DNA of 64,000 bases from Spirochaetota bacterium (GTDB taxonomy: Bacteria; Spirochaetota; UBA12135; COTS27; JAFLEE01), in NCBI GenBank assembly GCA_017302015.1, contig JAFLEE010000001.1:109361-173360 (forward strand). Direction: 5' to 3'. This document shows, in pieces, positions 25,168 through 35,167 of this stretch. The notes below the pieces were generated by a model. That model saw nothing but the letters and a program-made list of their open reading frames with translations, was not told where the DNA came from and did not search any database. Position numbers and translations under genes: made by a program. The number at the start of each line of letters is the position of its first letter. Within the stretch, counting starts at the first letter, position 1.

Positions 25168-26802
25168 TCAGCGACCGAAAAAAAGCATGGTGCGGGCGAC
25201 TTCGGTGTTCCGGTCATCCCGTTGCGCTTGCGGGTACTTGTACTCCAGGACCCAGACGCCCGGCTCGAAGGCGTCGCGCAATTGGGCGGCGGGGATGTCC
25301 ACCGCGGACTGCGCCGGGGAGAGCACCCCGTCGAAGAGGCGCACGCGTCGCCCCCCGCGTAGCGGGGTGGCTTCCACCACCACCCGCTTGGATTCACTCA
25401 GGGCGATGGGCGATTCCAGGTGGAGCGACGGGGCAAGGGGCGAGAAAAAAACCGTCTTCCCCTTGGGACCCGCCGAAACCGGGGGCGCCTGGGGATTATC
25501 GATCACCCAGTCGAAACGCGTGAGACCCGGAGCGAGGGTAACACGGGCGACCACCGGCGCGCCGCCCCATTGCCGGGGGAGGAAATTCGTGAACGCGACC
25601 ACGGTACCGGTGACGAGGCCGCTCCAACGCGATTCTCCCGACACGTCGTTCGTGCGGACTCCCGCCGATGGCGAACTCGACATGCTGGGCCCCATGATTC
25701 GGGCCCCGGCCCACGCTTGCCCGTTGGAATCCACGGTGCGGACGGTCAGGGCATGGGTACCCAGCGGCGTGAGGGTGAACACCGAGGAGACATTCGAGTT
25801 GGTGGTGGCGAAGGCCGTCCCGGCGTCGGCCACGCCGTAGCCGCCCAGGGACCACGTGCCCACGTCGAGAGTGAGATTGGTCGTCCCCGAGGGGGGGAGG
25901 GCGATATATGGGCCGCCGCCCAGCTGCCAGAAGGCCTGATCGAAAGCCGAATAGCCGGGCTCGGTTTCCAGGGAAAGGACGAGGTCGAGGGGCGCGTTCG
26001 TCGCCGAAACCCGCGGCGTCCAGGAGAGGGTGGGGGCGGGCGGGCGCCAGGAGGCGCGATCGAGGATCTCGGCGGCCGTGAGCCCGTAATTCGTATAGAG
26101 GCGCACCTCGTCGACGAGGCCGTTGTAATTGGCGACGCCGCTGCGCATCCCGAGGGAAAAGGAGGCCGTATTGAACGCGGGATTCCACGATCCGGATGTT
26201 CGGCTGTTGAAGGCGCCGTCGACATAGAAAAGCACCGCGTTATTGGAGCAGAGCACGACCAGATGGTGCCATTGCCGATCGAGCAGGCGCGCCGAGGCCA
26301 CAGCCCCGGTATCGATGCCCGAGCTTCCCCGCGCGCTAAAGCGCGGATTGCCGGTATTGCTCTGGACCATGAGGTCGAACCCGCTGGCGGTGCCGCTGTA
26401 CTTCCCGAGCACGCCGGCATAGGGCCCCAGCACGTTGGAGTCGCCCTTCATCCAGAGTTCAAGAGTGAAGGGGGGCGAGACGTCGAAGCGCGCCGCATTG
26501 CCGCAATTCACCGATAGGCTCCCGTTCGTCCCCGGGAATTGGAGGGCGTTTCGGCAGAGGCCCCGGGCGGGGGCGATGCCCGTCGTCACGGTCGCCGTCG
26601 CCAGGCTGACGGCATCGACCGCCGTCGAACCCGAGCGTTCATCCAGGCGGTACCACGCCATGAGGTAATTGCTGGCTTGGGCGGATAGGAGGCCCGGAAT
26701 GAGGCAAAGCACCGCGAGGAACCCCGCCTGCGCCATACGAAGTCGGGGGAGGCGGAATGCTGAATATGGGCATGCGGCGGCTCGCCGACGGGGGACGATC
26801 AT
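25168..26802 (-). CDS. Secreted LamG-domain protein
   Basis: 544 residues; AAGGA lies 6 bases before the ATG at 26802. A basic N-terminal stretch precedes the hydrophobic segment AQAGFLAVLCLIPGLLSAQA, so the signal peptide has a long n-region (or starts at a later Met). A LamG/concanavalin-like domain covers about residues 50-240 (YRLDERSGSTAVDA, FTLELWMKGDSN, RQWHHLVVLCSNNAVLFYVDG, GLVDEVRLYTNYGLTAAEI). The rest is beta-rich repeats with Thr/Ser/Asn (TNLTLDVGTWSLGGYGVADAG) of unknown fold. A carbohydrate-binding or surface role is likely; no enzyme motif is seen. It lies 80 bases downstream of the XylR-like regulator on the same strand. Confidence 0.7.
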   Translation of the reverse strand: MIVPRRRAAACPYSAFRLPRLRMAQAGFLAVLCLIPGLLSAQASNYLMAWYRLDERSGSTAVDAVSLATATVTTGIAPARGLCRNALQFPGTNGSLSVNCGNAARFDVSPPFTLELWMKGDSNVLGPYAGVLGKYSGTASGFDLMVQSNTGNPRFSARGSSGIDTGAVASARLLDRQWHHLVVLCSNNAVLFYVDGAFNSRTSGSWNPAFNTASFSLGMRSGVANYNGLVDEVRLYTNYGLTAAEILDRASWRPPAPTLSWTPRVSATNAPLDLVLSLETEPGYSAFDQAFWQLGGGPYIALPPSGTTNLTLDVGTWSLGGYGVADAGTAFATTNSNVSSVFTLTPLGTHALTVRTVDSNGQAWAGARIMGPSMSSSPSAGVRTNDVSGESRWSGLVTGTVVAFTNFLPRQWGGAPVVARVTLAPGLTRFDWVIDNPQAPPVSAGPKGKTVFFSPLAPSLHLESPIALSESKRVVVEATPLRGGRRVRLFDGVLSPAQSAVDIPAAQLRDAFEPGVWVLEYKYPQAQRDDRNTEVARTMLFFGR

Positions 26803-26882
26803 GGAGGATCCTTCCCACAATGATCCCCGATTCCGGCGACTTGCGCTTCAACCCTCGCGCACGGGTTCCTACAACGGAGAGG

Positions 26883-28097
26883 TCACGTTTTCCCCCGATC
26901 GGGGTCGCCCACATCGCCCTTTTCCTCCCGATAGCGCGTGGGGGAGACGCCATGGCGGCGCTGGAATAATTGGTTGAAGTGCTGGGCGCTGCGGAAGCCA
27001 ACTTCGATCCAGATCTCGGTGATGGGGCGGTGGGTGTGGGCGAGGTGCCAGGCGGCTTCGGAGAGCCGTTCGCCGAAGAGCCATTCGTTGAAATCTTGGG
27101 AGTAGAGCCTGCGGAATTTCTTCAGGAAATAGGGCCGACTGATGAGGAGCCGGGAGGCCAGGAGCGTGGCCAGATCGGGGGAGGCCAGGCGTTCCCGCAC
27201 CGATTGGGAGACCGCTTCGCGGAAGACCCGCTCTTCGCCGAGGGAGGGGTTCGACGCCGACCTCTGGGACGAGGCGCGCACCTGGAGGGGCGCCGGGATA
27301 AGGAGGCTCGTAAACGACCCCGGGCGCGAGCCCTCGAGGACCTCGTGGAGGGCCCAGACCGCCGAGGCGCCGACTCGGTAGAAATCGTTTTGGACGCTCG
27401 TCAGCCAATCGCGCCCGCTCCAGTCATCGAAGCCGACGATGGCGAAATCCCTCGGGATGGATAAGCCGCGCGACCCCGCCCACGCCGCGAAATCCAACGC
27501 CAGGGTATCGCTGGAAAACGCGATGGCATCGGGCCGCGCCTCCTCCAGGTAGCGCCCGTAGATCTCTCCCCGAAGCGGCTCTTCCATGCACCCCGGCTGG
27601 GTCCAAACCCTGCTGAGGGGTTCCTCGAGTTCCAGGCCATGGGCCCGCAAGCCCTCCCGATAGGAGCCCATACGCTTGAGGCCGACCGTGGAAGGCTGTT
27701 CCCCCGCGTGGAAAAAGCCGGGGCGCTTGCAACCCTGTTCCAGGAGATGGGAGGCCACCCGGGCCATGGCGCTCCCGTGGTCGGCCTCCACATTGCATTC
27801 CGAAGCGCCGCTACCGAGGAAAACGCAGGGGCGTTTCAGCCGCCAAGCTTCCCAAAACCCCCATTGATCCGGTAGGCGTTCGTTGGTGAGGCCCAGGGCG
27901 CCGACGAACCCCCCGGGATCGATGCCCGACTTCCATTGCCCCTCGACGAGGTAGGTGCACGCGTAGCCGAGCCGGGAGGCCGTGTCTTGGACCCCGCAGA
28001 ACATGCGGCCCAGATACTGGACCCAGATCTCGCCGACGCGGGTATCCCGTCCCCCCGTGTCGATGATGGCCAAGGCTCGATTCGACGATGCTTGCAT
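26883..28097 (-). CDS. XylR-type regulator: LacI-like sensor fused to AraC DNA-binding domain
   Basis: 404 residues; ATG at 28097 chosen as it begins the first domain. The N-terminal about 270 residues form a periplasmic-binding-type sugar sensor (ALAIIDTGGRD, HLLEQGCKRPGFFHAGE, PDAIAFSSDTLALDFAAWAGSRGLSIPRDFAIVGFDDW), lacking the usual LacI HTH. The C-terminal about 100 residues are an AraC two-helix domain (LISRPYFLKKFRRLYSQDF, TEIWIEVGFRSAQHFNQLFQRRHGVSPTRYRE). This is the E. coli XylR architecture: ligand-controlled activator. It lies downstream of the sulfatase gene and upstream of the LamG gene and probably controls this cluster; the ligand is unknown. Confidence 0.85.
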   Translation of the reverse strand: MQASSNRALAIIDTGGRDTRVGEIWVQYLGRMFCGVQDTASRLGYACTYLVEGQWKSGIDPGGFVGALGLTNERLPDQWGFWEAWRLKRPCVFLGSGASECNVEADHGSAMARVASHLLEQGCKRPGFFHAGEQPSTVGLKRMGSYREGLRAHGLELEEPLSRVWTQPGCMEEPLRGEIYGRYLEEARPDAIAFSSDTLALDFAAWAGSRGLSIPRDFAIVGFDDWSGRDWLTSVQNDFYRVGASAVWALHEVLEGSRPGSFTSLLIPAPLQVRASSQRSASNPSLGEERVFREAVSQSVRERLASPDLATLLASRLLISRPYFLKKFRRLYSQDFNEWLFGERLSEAAWHLAHTHRPITEIWIEVGFRSAQHFNQLFQRRHGVSPTRYREEKGDVGDPDRGKT

Positions 28098-28252
28098 GGT
28101 GCGCGGCGCCGCGAATATCGCATCGAGGCACCCGCGAGGCAAGGAGAGCTTCGGGGGCCCTTATTTTGGGAGAGGTCGAAGGCCCGCCGCCGGAAATTCG
28201 CGTTGAGCCAACCATCCACTCCCTCGACTTGGCGATCCCGCGGAAAATCCGA

Positions 28253-29911
28253 TCAATCCATCACCGGCCTGGCCTTCACCCCCGCCCGATCCGGCGATCC
28301 GACCCGGTCGAGCCAGGACACGAGCAGGCTCTTGTGCCACTCGGCTTGTTCCCGCCACTTGGCGCGATCCGGGCGGGTTCCGAGGAGATTATTCATCTCG
28401 TCGGGATCATCTTTTAGGTTCCAGAGGGCGTCCAGGGAGGGGGATCGCGGGTCGCCGGCGAATAGGAACTTGAAATCGCGGGTGCGGACCATGTAATTGG
28501 GGGAATGGCGATGGGGCCATTCGCTGACCGTGAAGACCCGCCGGGCCACCGCGTTCGGTTCGCGGTCGACGAGGCCCCGCAGACTTTCGCCCTGATGGGC
28601 CCCCGCCGGGCAGCCGAGGTAATCGAGGATCGTCGCATAAATGTCGAGGTGGCCCACCGGCTCGCCCACCACCGTCCCCGGGGGGATTTTCCACGGGAAA
28701 CGGGCCAGGAGCGGCACCCGCGAGGCCTCGTCGTAAAAGACCATCTTGGAGTACATGCCATGGGCTCCGAGCAGCTCCCCGTGGTCCGACGTGAAGACCA
28801 CCAGGGTATTTTCGGCGAGGCCCAGGCGGTCGAGGGTATCGAGGATGCGGCCGACCCAATCGTCCACCTCCTTCACCATCGCGTAATAATTGCTGATCAT
28901 GTACCCGATGAGGCCCGCATCGCGGTAACGCTCCATCGTTTTGGCCCGTTCGGCATAGGGCGAGTGGGTCATGGGGTCTGCTTGGCTCTTCGGGATGGGC
29001 ATTTCGGAAGGCGGATACATCCCGTAATAGGGTTCGCACACGACCATGGGGGGGTGGGGCGCGCCGAAGGAACCGGTGAGGGTGAAGGGGCCTCCGGCGA
29101 GGCGCTCCAGGGCTTCGCACACATTCCGTCCCACATGGGCCGTGGGGCTTAACTCCCGGGGAACGCGGAGCAGGCCGTACTCGCTGTCATCCTCATCGTC
29201 TTCGAGGCCTTCCCGCTTTCCCTTGGCGGCCTTGCGCTGCTCCCGTTTCTGTTCCCGGGACTCCCCGTTCCCCGCGCCATCGTTCGGGGGGGCATTCCCT
29301 TCGAGGGTGGTGCGCAGATCGAGGGGATCCGGACGGTAGGGGCACCCGGTATGGGCGTCGATGAACTCGCCCTTGGCGGGTTTGGGAATTTTGAAGCCGT
29401 TTTTCTCCAGGAAAGCGTTATAGGCTTTTTTTCCCTCGTCCATCGAAGCCCGGTTCGCGAAGCACGCCGCCCGCGCCTCGACGGTATGCCATTTGCCCCA
29501 ATACTCCGCCGCATCGCCCCGCTCGACGAGCCTCTCGTGGAAGGTTTTCAGCCCGAGCACCCCCTCGCCACCGGTCAGGGGCCGCTTCAATTGGCCATTT
29601 TGGCCGATGCCGGTGGCGCACAGGCTATGCCCCGTGAGGATCGTGGTTCGTGCGGGAACGCAGATGGGGCACGCCGAATAGGCCCGCTCGAACCGGACGC
29701 CCCCTGCCGCCAGTCGGTCGAGGTGGGGCGTCTTGAGCACCCCATTCCCCGCGCAGGAAAGGGCGGCCCCCTGCTGTTGGTCCGTCATCAAAAAGAGGAG
29801 ATTGGGTCTCCGAGCCTTTCCACCCGCCCCCGGCGCGCCGTTCGCCCCGAGGCGTGTAGCAAGGCCCGCCGCGCCGAGGATGCTACGGGAGAGGAAGGCC
29901 CTGCGGTCCAT
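28253..29911 (-). CDS. Sulfatase, Tat-exported, with a charged insertion
   Basis: 552 residues from the ATG at 29911, which gives a twin-arginine signal, MDRRAFLSRSILGAAGLA. Formylglycine motif CxPxR is Cys84-Val-Pro-Ala-Arg followed by TTILTG. Other family elements: NLLFLMTDQQQ (metal-binding Asp), LGLAENTLVVFTSDHGELLGAHG, and YWGKWH. It hydrolyses a sulfate ester, probably on a polysaccharide. Residues about 210-246 are a highly charged insertion (GESREQKREQRKAAKGKREG then EDDEDDSE) not expected in the fold. Cys-to-formylglycine maturation needs FGE or anSME, not encoded here. It lies 152 bases downstream of the Gfo/Idh gene. Confidence 0.87.
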   Translation of the reverse strand: MDRRAFLSRSILGAAGLATRLGANGAPGAGGKARRPNLLFLMTDQQQGAALSCAGNGVLKTPHLDRLAAGGVRFERAYSACPICVPARTTILTGHSLCATGIGQNGQLKRPLTGGEGVLGLKTFHERLVERGDAAEYWGKWHTVEARAACFANRASMDEGKKAYNAFLEKNGFKIPKPAKGEFIDAHTGCPYRPDPLDLRTTLEGNAPPNDGAGNGESREQKREQRKAAKGKREGLEDDEDDSEYGLLRVPRELSPTAHVGRNVCEALERLAGGPFTLTGSFGAPHPPMVVCEPYYGMYPPSEMPIPKSQADPMTHSPYAERAKTMERYRDAGLIGYMISNYYAMVKEVDDWVGRILDTLDRLGLAENTLVVFTSDHGELLGAHGMYSKMVFYDEASRVPLLARFPWKIPPGTVVGEPVGHLDIYATILDYLGCPAGAHQGESLRGLVDREPNAVARRVFTVSEWPHRHSPNYMVRTRDFKFLFAGDPRSPSLDALWNLKDDPDEMNNLLGTRPDRAKWREQAEWHKSLLVSWLDRVGSPDRAGVKARPVMD

Positions 29912-30063
29912 GCATCGAATATACCAATCCAACCCCCAGCCCGCAAGGGTGGCCATTCCCTTTTATACCAACCCCTTGGTGCGGGATCCCAATGGACGCT
30001 TCCTCGAAAGAGGCGCCAAAGACAACGCGGTGGAGGGATGCCACGCCGAGATCTACCCGCCCT

Positions 30064-31218
30064 TCAAAGCGCCACGCCCTCCCCGCCCCGCTCCCGGCTC
30101 TTCATGGCCGCCTGGGTGATGCGCGTGGCGGCGAGGCCGTCTTCCGCATTGGGCGACCCCGGCTCTTTCCCGCTGCGGATGCAGGCCGCGAAATCTTCCA
30201 CGGCCTCGATCCACCCCTTATTCACCAGGTAATTCACGTTGGGCGCTTTTTGCCGGATGAAGAGGTCGCGCTCCTTCCAGGCCCGGGTGCCCTTCGCGCC
30301 ATCGGCCGCCAATTGGGCCTCTTCCCGCGTCGCCTCGTAGACCGCGCGGCGGAGTTCCTGCACCAGGGCCGAGCCGCCGCTTTTCACCAATTCGGCCCCC
30401 GTCACGTCGAAGGCCGGGTGGTAGCGCCCCCGAAAAGTGCGCCGGCGTTCCTCATCATCCAGGCCGTAGGTCACGAGTTCGGCGAACTCCTCCACGCACA
30501 GGGCCCCCTGGCCGCAGATGGCGTCGAGGCGCTCCTTCGGGTAGTCCACCGTGGCGTAGCCGCTGCTTTGGATGGTGGCGATGCACCCGCTGGCGAAGAC
30601 CAGGGTGAGGCTCTCGTCGTCGGGGCGGGAGGAGACGCAATGGACGCGCGTCACCTCGCTCTTGGTGAAGAAGCGGAGGATGTCGAAGATATGGCAGAGT
30701 TCGTGGACGATACGGTTGCCCGCCCCGTATTGGAGCCCCCAATTGAGGGAATACGAATCGCAGATGCGGTAGCCGAGGTTCATCGGCCCGCCATGGCGCC
30801 ACATGAGGTCGCGGGCCGCCACATACGCCGGCGCCAGGCGGCGGTTCATGCCGATGGCCACGCGCTTGCCGCTCTTTTTCTGCGCCTCGACCACCGAGCG
30901 GCATTCCGCCTCGGTCTCGGCCAGGGGCTTCTCCACGTAGACGTGCTTGCCCGCGGCGAGGGCCGCGAGGGTGAGGGGCACGTGGGATTCGGGCCGCGTG
31001 GCGATGAGCACCGCTTCGATCTCCGGGTCCTTCAGGACCTGCTGGAAGTCGGCTTCGCCCCGGGCGCCCGGGTACGCCGCCACCGCCTTGGCCAAGGTCG
31101 CCGCATCCCGGTCGCAGATCGTCCGCAAGGCGACCCCATCGGCCCGGGAAAGGTTGGGGAGATGCTGGGATTGGGCGATGCCGCCCGCGCCGATGATCGC
31201 GAATCCGACTGGTTTCAT
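30064..31218 (-). CDS. Gfo/Idh/MocA-family oxidoreductase
   Basis: 384 residues; AAAGGA is well spaced before the ATG. The Rossmann domain begins VGFAIIGAGGIAQSQHLPNL, with VLIATRPESHVPLTLAAL and the catalytic-Lys motif VEKPLAETEAE. The C-terminal domain has GMNRRLAPAYVAARDLMWR and RIVHELCHIFDILRFFT, close to enzymes acting on inositols, scyllo-inosose or amino-sugars. It is cytoplasmic and would process a released sugar. It stands between the sulfatase (downstream) and the large GH (upstream), all on the minus strand, consistent with one catabolic cluster. It is longer than the other Gfo/Idh protein of the window and only distantly similar. Confidence 0.88.
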   Translation of the reverse strand: MKPVGFAIIGAGGIAQSQHLPNLSRADGVALRTICDRDAATLAKAVAAYPGARGEADFQQVLKDPEIEAVLIATRPESHVPLTLAALAAGKHVYVEKPLAETEAECRSVVEAQKKSGKRVAIGMNRRLAPAYVAARDLMWRHGGPMNLGYRICDSYSLNWGLQYGAGNRIVHELCHIFDILRFFTKSEVTRVHCVSSRPDDESLTLVFASGCIATIQSSGYATVDYPKERLDAICGQGALCVEEFAELVTYGLDDEERRRTFRGRYHPAFDVTGAELVKSGGSALVQELRRAVYEATREEAQLAADGAKGTRAWKERDLFIRQKAPNVNYLVNKGWIEAVEDFAACIRSGKEPGSPNAEDGLAATRITQAAMKSRERGGEGVAL

Positions 31219-31456
31219 GGGGAGTCCTTTCGTGGCCGTCTACCATAGGATAGACCGCCCGGAAGACCCCCGCCATTCAGGCAAAGCGCGAATGCCTACA
31301 GTGGATTGACGGTTGCGTCCCCCGGGTTAACGAGCGGACGTCTCCGCGCGGGCCGCGTCGGTGGACCGTATCGGCCGCCTTGCGAACCCATGGGAGGGCG
31401 TGAGCGACCCGTCCCCCATGGATTCACGTCCCCGGCGACGCCGCGGAAGAGCCTTG

Positions 31457-34400
31457 TTAGGGCAGCGTCAATTCAAAAAACGGCGTGGGCCCGTTCTTGA
31501 GCGCGGCCGTGTCGAGGCGTATCTTCACGACCCCGCCCTCCACCCTCACCCCCACCTCTTCGGTGGGGAGCCCGTCGAGGCCCAGGGCCGTCAGTTTCGC
31601 CGCGGATTTTTTCGTGCGGAGTTCCAGGTCCAGCACCCCGGTCTGCATGAGCACGGGCAGCACGCCCTGCTTGATGAGGGTCACCCGGTCATCGGAGGCC
31701 TCGAACCCCGTGTTGAGCGCGTCGGTGGAATAGACGAGCAGGATACGCCGGCTCTCGCCGAGGGATGCCCCATCCAGCGAACTGGCCGCGATGGCCGCGG
31801 CGGTCGACGTCTTGACCGAAGCGAGCGCTGCGAGTTTCGCGCTTTGCCCGGCCTTGAGGGCCGCCCCCTCGGTGCGGGGCGTCTTCACGAGGAGGGTCTC
31901 TTCCTGGGTCCGCATGGTGAGTTCCCCCGTGTCGGCTTGGAAGATCCCCTTGCTCCCGACGGAGAGGTTATCGGCGGCGAGCATGCCCTTCTGCTTCATG
32001 AGGGCGAGGACGCCGTCGATATCCTTCGCGGGGCTCCCCTCCACCACCGTGGCCGCGGCGTCCCCGACGATGATCGTACCCCCCGAGGCCGGGGTGATGC
32101 GCAGATCGGGCTTCGGGTAGGGCGGCAGGCCCGGGGGAAGCGCCTCGTCCCAGATCAGGCCGAAGCGCGTGATCAGCGATAGTTTGCTCTGGTCGCTGCT
32201 CATCACCCGGTTGAGGTTCCCGTCGTTCATGAGGAAGGCTCGGCTGAGCGACAAGCCCGTGGTGTGGGGGGAAGCGCTCACATCGCCGCGCAGATAGAGG
32301 AGCGCCGCGAGGGCCTGCCCGGCGCGCAGCACCGGGTCGCGGCCCACCATGAAATCGCGCAGGGGGTAGGCCTGCTTCTGGATGACCGGCTGGGTGTGGA
32401 TGGTGATCATCGAGAAGTCCTGGAGCGCCGAGTAGGCGGGGTAGACCAGGCCCTCTTCATGGCGCAATTTCCCCCAGAACCCCGCGCCGTACTCGGTGAC
32501 GCAAAGGGGCCGGTTCAAGTAGCGCGAGGAGGAGGCGATGCGCCAGTAGGTGGCCGCCGTCTGGAGGATGCCGTTCTGGGCCGTGCGCGAGCCGGGGTCG
32601 GTGTAGGCGCTCGGGTGGTTGTGGTACATGTGCATGAGCACGGCCGTGTTCTCGTTGCGCATGGCGTGGCCCCGGAAATTGGGCATCACGTCGAATTGCC
32701 CGGTGAGCCCCTTGAAGCCGATCTCCTTCAGCGTCTTCCGGAACCAGAGGATCATCTCGCGGCCCAGTTCGTAGACGAAGATATTGGCGTCGTTCCCCCG
32801 GGCGGTCTTCTCCCAGGTCAGGGCGCGGGAAAACTCGGCCGTCTCGAAGGCGTCGCCGCTGGGCAAGCCCGTCTTCCACGCCTCCCGAAGGGCCCCGTCG
32901 GAGCCGTACTTCGCCTTCAGGAACTCGCGCCAGCGCCGATTCGCCAGGGGCTTGAGGGAGGGATCCTCGAACATCTTCTGTTCCATGGGGATGTCCTGCT
33001 CGTTGAAGAAGGTCGCGAGCACCAGGGCGGGATCCTCGGCCAGCGTCAGCCCCGTGTACGGATTCCGGTGGGTCATGAGGAGCCGGGCCCCCCGTTCCCA
33101 GATGCCCCGGGACGCGGGATCCACGAGGAAGCGCTCCTTCATGAGTTGGCGCACCCCCTCGTCCCACGCCCCCTTCAACCAGACCTTATAGGCGGCGATG
33201 TCGATGTTGAGGTAGATCCCCTCCTTCTTCAGGCAATGGACGAAATAATCGAAGCGGTCGAGGTTGGTGGGATTGAAGGCGATCTCCGCCTCGGCCTTAT
33301 TGTCCTGGAGGAGCAGCTCCACGGATTGGAGGCGGACCATATTGTAGCCGCCCCGCTTGATCTGGGCGGCCAGGGCCTCGGTGTTCTTCTTCGTCTGGGC
33401 CTCGTCGGCCCCCAGGATCGGCGTCTCGAGGTAGCTCCAATAACTCGTGGAAAAGTAGCCGGAGGGGACGATGTTGAAAGCGTTGAAGCGGACCGGCGTT
33501 CCCGGGCGCTTCTCGAAGACGATGCGCCCCTGGGCGTCCGCGAGGGCCCGCCCGTATTTTCCCGCCGGGCCCGCCTCGATGAGCCCGCTGAAATCAAGGG
33601 CGCTCCCGGGGGCGATGACGACCCGGGAGAAGTCCGGGGCTTTCCATTCCGTCCCCGCCTTCACGGTGAACCGCGGCGGTGAGAATTCGACCCACTGGGA
33701 GGACAGGGTCGCGCCCACCACGATCCAGACCGCTTTGCCGTCCGTCTCGAAGGTGATCGCGTCGACGGCTTCGGGCTCGTCGGCGATCTTGAGCCGGGAG
33801 AGGAAGATGCCCACGGTGGCGGACTTGTTCGGCTTGCGCACCACGACGAGGCCGTTGGGCAGGTGCCCGGCGCTCCACCAATCGGCGATCTCTCGCCCGA
33901 TCTGGATCTCGTGCACGAGTTCCTTCCCGTTCTTGAGGCGGATCGTCACCGTGCCCACGCGGCCCTTGGGGGGTGTCCAGCACGAACTATGGAGCACATA
34001 GAGCCAGGACCCCTTGGCGCCCCCGCCCTCGAGGCGGAAGGACGCGAGCCCCGCGCCGCCGACGAGGTTTTCGCTCTTCATCGTGGCCACGGCGCGCCCG
34101 CGACGAAGCTCGGGGTCCACGATCTCGAACCGGATGCCTTGGAAATTCGTTCGGGCGACGTCGAAGCCCGAGAAATCGTTCTCGGAGCCCTGGTCGGACC
34201 AGCCCCCCTTCCCGTCCCCGGCCACCTCGTCGGCGAATCCCATATTGGCCACGGAGGCCAGCGAGAGGGGAACATCGGGGAACGCGGGGGGGGCCTGGAC
34301 GGTCGGGGCCGCCTTCCCGTCGAGGTTGGATGCCATGGCGAAATCCTCCGCATTGGGGAGTTTGGCGCTGAAGCGGATCGTCACGGGCTTCCCCTGGACG

Positions 34401-35011
34401 ACGGGGATATTCTGGGAGAGGGTGCCGTTATGCCAGGTCATGATGCAACGGCTGGCGCCCACGCCGCGCCCGCCCCGGTTCAAGAACACCGGCCCGCCCG
34501 CCGGGGTGCCATCCTTTGACCACGCGCTCCAGGAGGCGGGAGGAAACGCGCCGCTTTTTTCGAAATCGCCGTTGGCCACCGTCGAGCCCTCGGCGGCGAT
34601 ATTGTCGTAGAGCACATTGCGCCGCACGAGCCCGTCCTTCCCGGGAAGGTAGAGGCCCATGAGGTTGAGCGTCACGCTCCCCGATTTTTCCGGGACGAAG
34701 GTGAAGAAATAATTCGACCACACGTCGCACTCGAGGAGGAACTCGAAGGAGAGGCCCTGGTTGCGCTTCTCCATCGGGCCCCAGGTGAGGGTATTGGACC
34801 GCAAGCCCGGGCTAAAGGCCGTGGCCGCCATGGGGATGGCGTGGTCGAGGCCCATGATGTCGAGGCGACCCGTCGCCCGACGGAGCACCCCCTCCTGGGC
34901 GGCGGCGAAGGAGAAGAGCACGGCCCAAGCGGCGAGGAGAACCGGGAGCGCTAGGCAGCGCACCGGTCGCACGAGAATCTTGGACGAGGATGGGGATGGG
35001 ATGATCGACAT
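31457..35011 (-). CDS. Large secreted glycoside hydrolase (GH-A-like barrel)
   Basis: 1184 residues; GGAGGAAAC precedes the ATG at 35011 and a hydrophobic segment (CLALPVLLAAWAVLFSFAAAQ) follows, so it is exported. The N-terminal module (about residues 60-200) matches the small secreted protein at 10333. Beta-rich modules follow. The (beta/alpha)8 domain (about 500-880) shows NMVRLQSVELLL, TFFNEQDIPM with acid/base Glu671, and LCVTEYGAGFWG with nucleophile Glu840. C-terminal beta modules follow. The clan GH-A layout is clear; the family (GH5-like) and substrate are not. A paralogue lies at 44293-47118. The gene follows a GH43-like gene by 156 bases on the same strand. Confidence 0.78.
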   Translation of the reverse strand: MSIIPSPSSSKILVRPVRCLALPVLLAAWAVLFSFAAAQEGVLRRATGRLDIMGLDHAIPMAATAFSPGLRSNTLTWGPMEKRNQGLSFEFLLECDVWSNYFFTFVPEKSGSVTLNLMGLYLPGKDGLVRRNVLYDNIAAEGSTVANGDFEKSGAFPPASWSAWSKDGTPAGGPVFLNRGGRGVGASRCIMTWHNGTLSQNIPVVQGKPVTIRFSAKLPNAEDFAMASNLDGKAAPTVQAPPAFPDVPLSLASVANMGFADEVAGDGKGGWSDQGSENDFSGFDVARTNFQGIRFEIVDPELRRGRAVATMKSENLVGGAGLASFRLEGGGAKGSWLYVLHSSCWTPPKGRVGTVTIRLKNGKELVHEIQIGREIADWWSAGHLPNGLVVVRKPNKSATVGIFLSRLKIADEPEAVDAITFETDGKAVWIVVGATLSSQWVEFSPPRFTVKAGTEWKAPDFSRVVIAPGSALDFSGLIEAGPAGKYGRALADAQGRIVFEKRPGTPVRFNAFNIVPSGYFSTSYWSYLETPILGADEAQTKKNTEALAAQIKRGGYNMVRLQSVELLLQDNKAEAEIAFNPTNLDRFDYFVHCLKKEGIYLNIDIAAYKVWLKGAWDEGVRQLMKERFLVDPASRGIWERGARLLMTHRNPYTGLTLAEDPALVLATFFNEQDIPMEQKMFEDPSLKPLANRRWREFLKAKYGSDGALREAWKTGLPSGDAFETAEFSRALTWEKTARGNDANIFVYELGREMILWFRKTLKEIGFKGLTGQFDVMPNFRGHAMRNENTAVLMHMYHNHPSAYTDPGSRTAQNGILQTAATYWRIASSSRYLNRPLCVTEYGAGFWGKLRHEEGLVYPAYSALQDFSMITIHTQPVIQKQAYPLRDFMVGRDPVLRAGQALAALLYLRGDVSASPHTTGLSLSRAFLMNDGNLNRVMSSDQSKLSLITRFGLIWDEALPPGLPPYPKPDLRITPASGGTIIVGDAAATVVEGSPAKDIDGVLALMKQKGMLAADNLSVGSKGIFQADTGELTMRTQEETLLVKTPRTEGAALKAGQSAKLAALASVKTSTAAAIAASSLDGASLGESRRILLVYSTDALNTGFEASDDRVTLIKQGVLPVLMQTGVLDLELRTKKSAAKLTALGLDGLPTEEVGVRVEGGVVKIRLDTAALKNGPTPFFELTLP

Positions 35012-35167
35012 GTTTCCTCCACCGGGGCCATCCGGGCGTCTACCCGATCGCCTTCCGGGATCCGCTTCTATTATACTGGCCGCGCCGCTGCCTCGACATG
35101 CAGGAAACGGAAGGGCCCATGCACAAAATGGAATCCTCGGCATCGAGGATCCTGGGCGCCGACCCCC

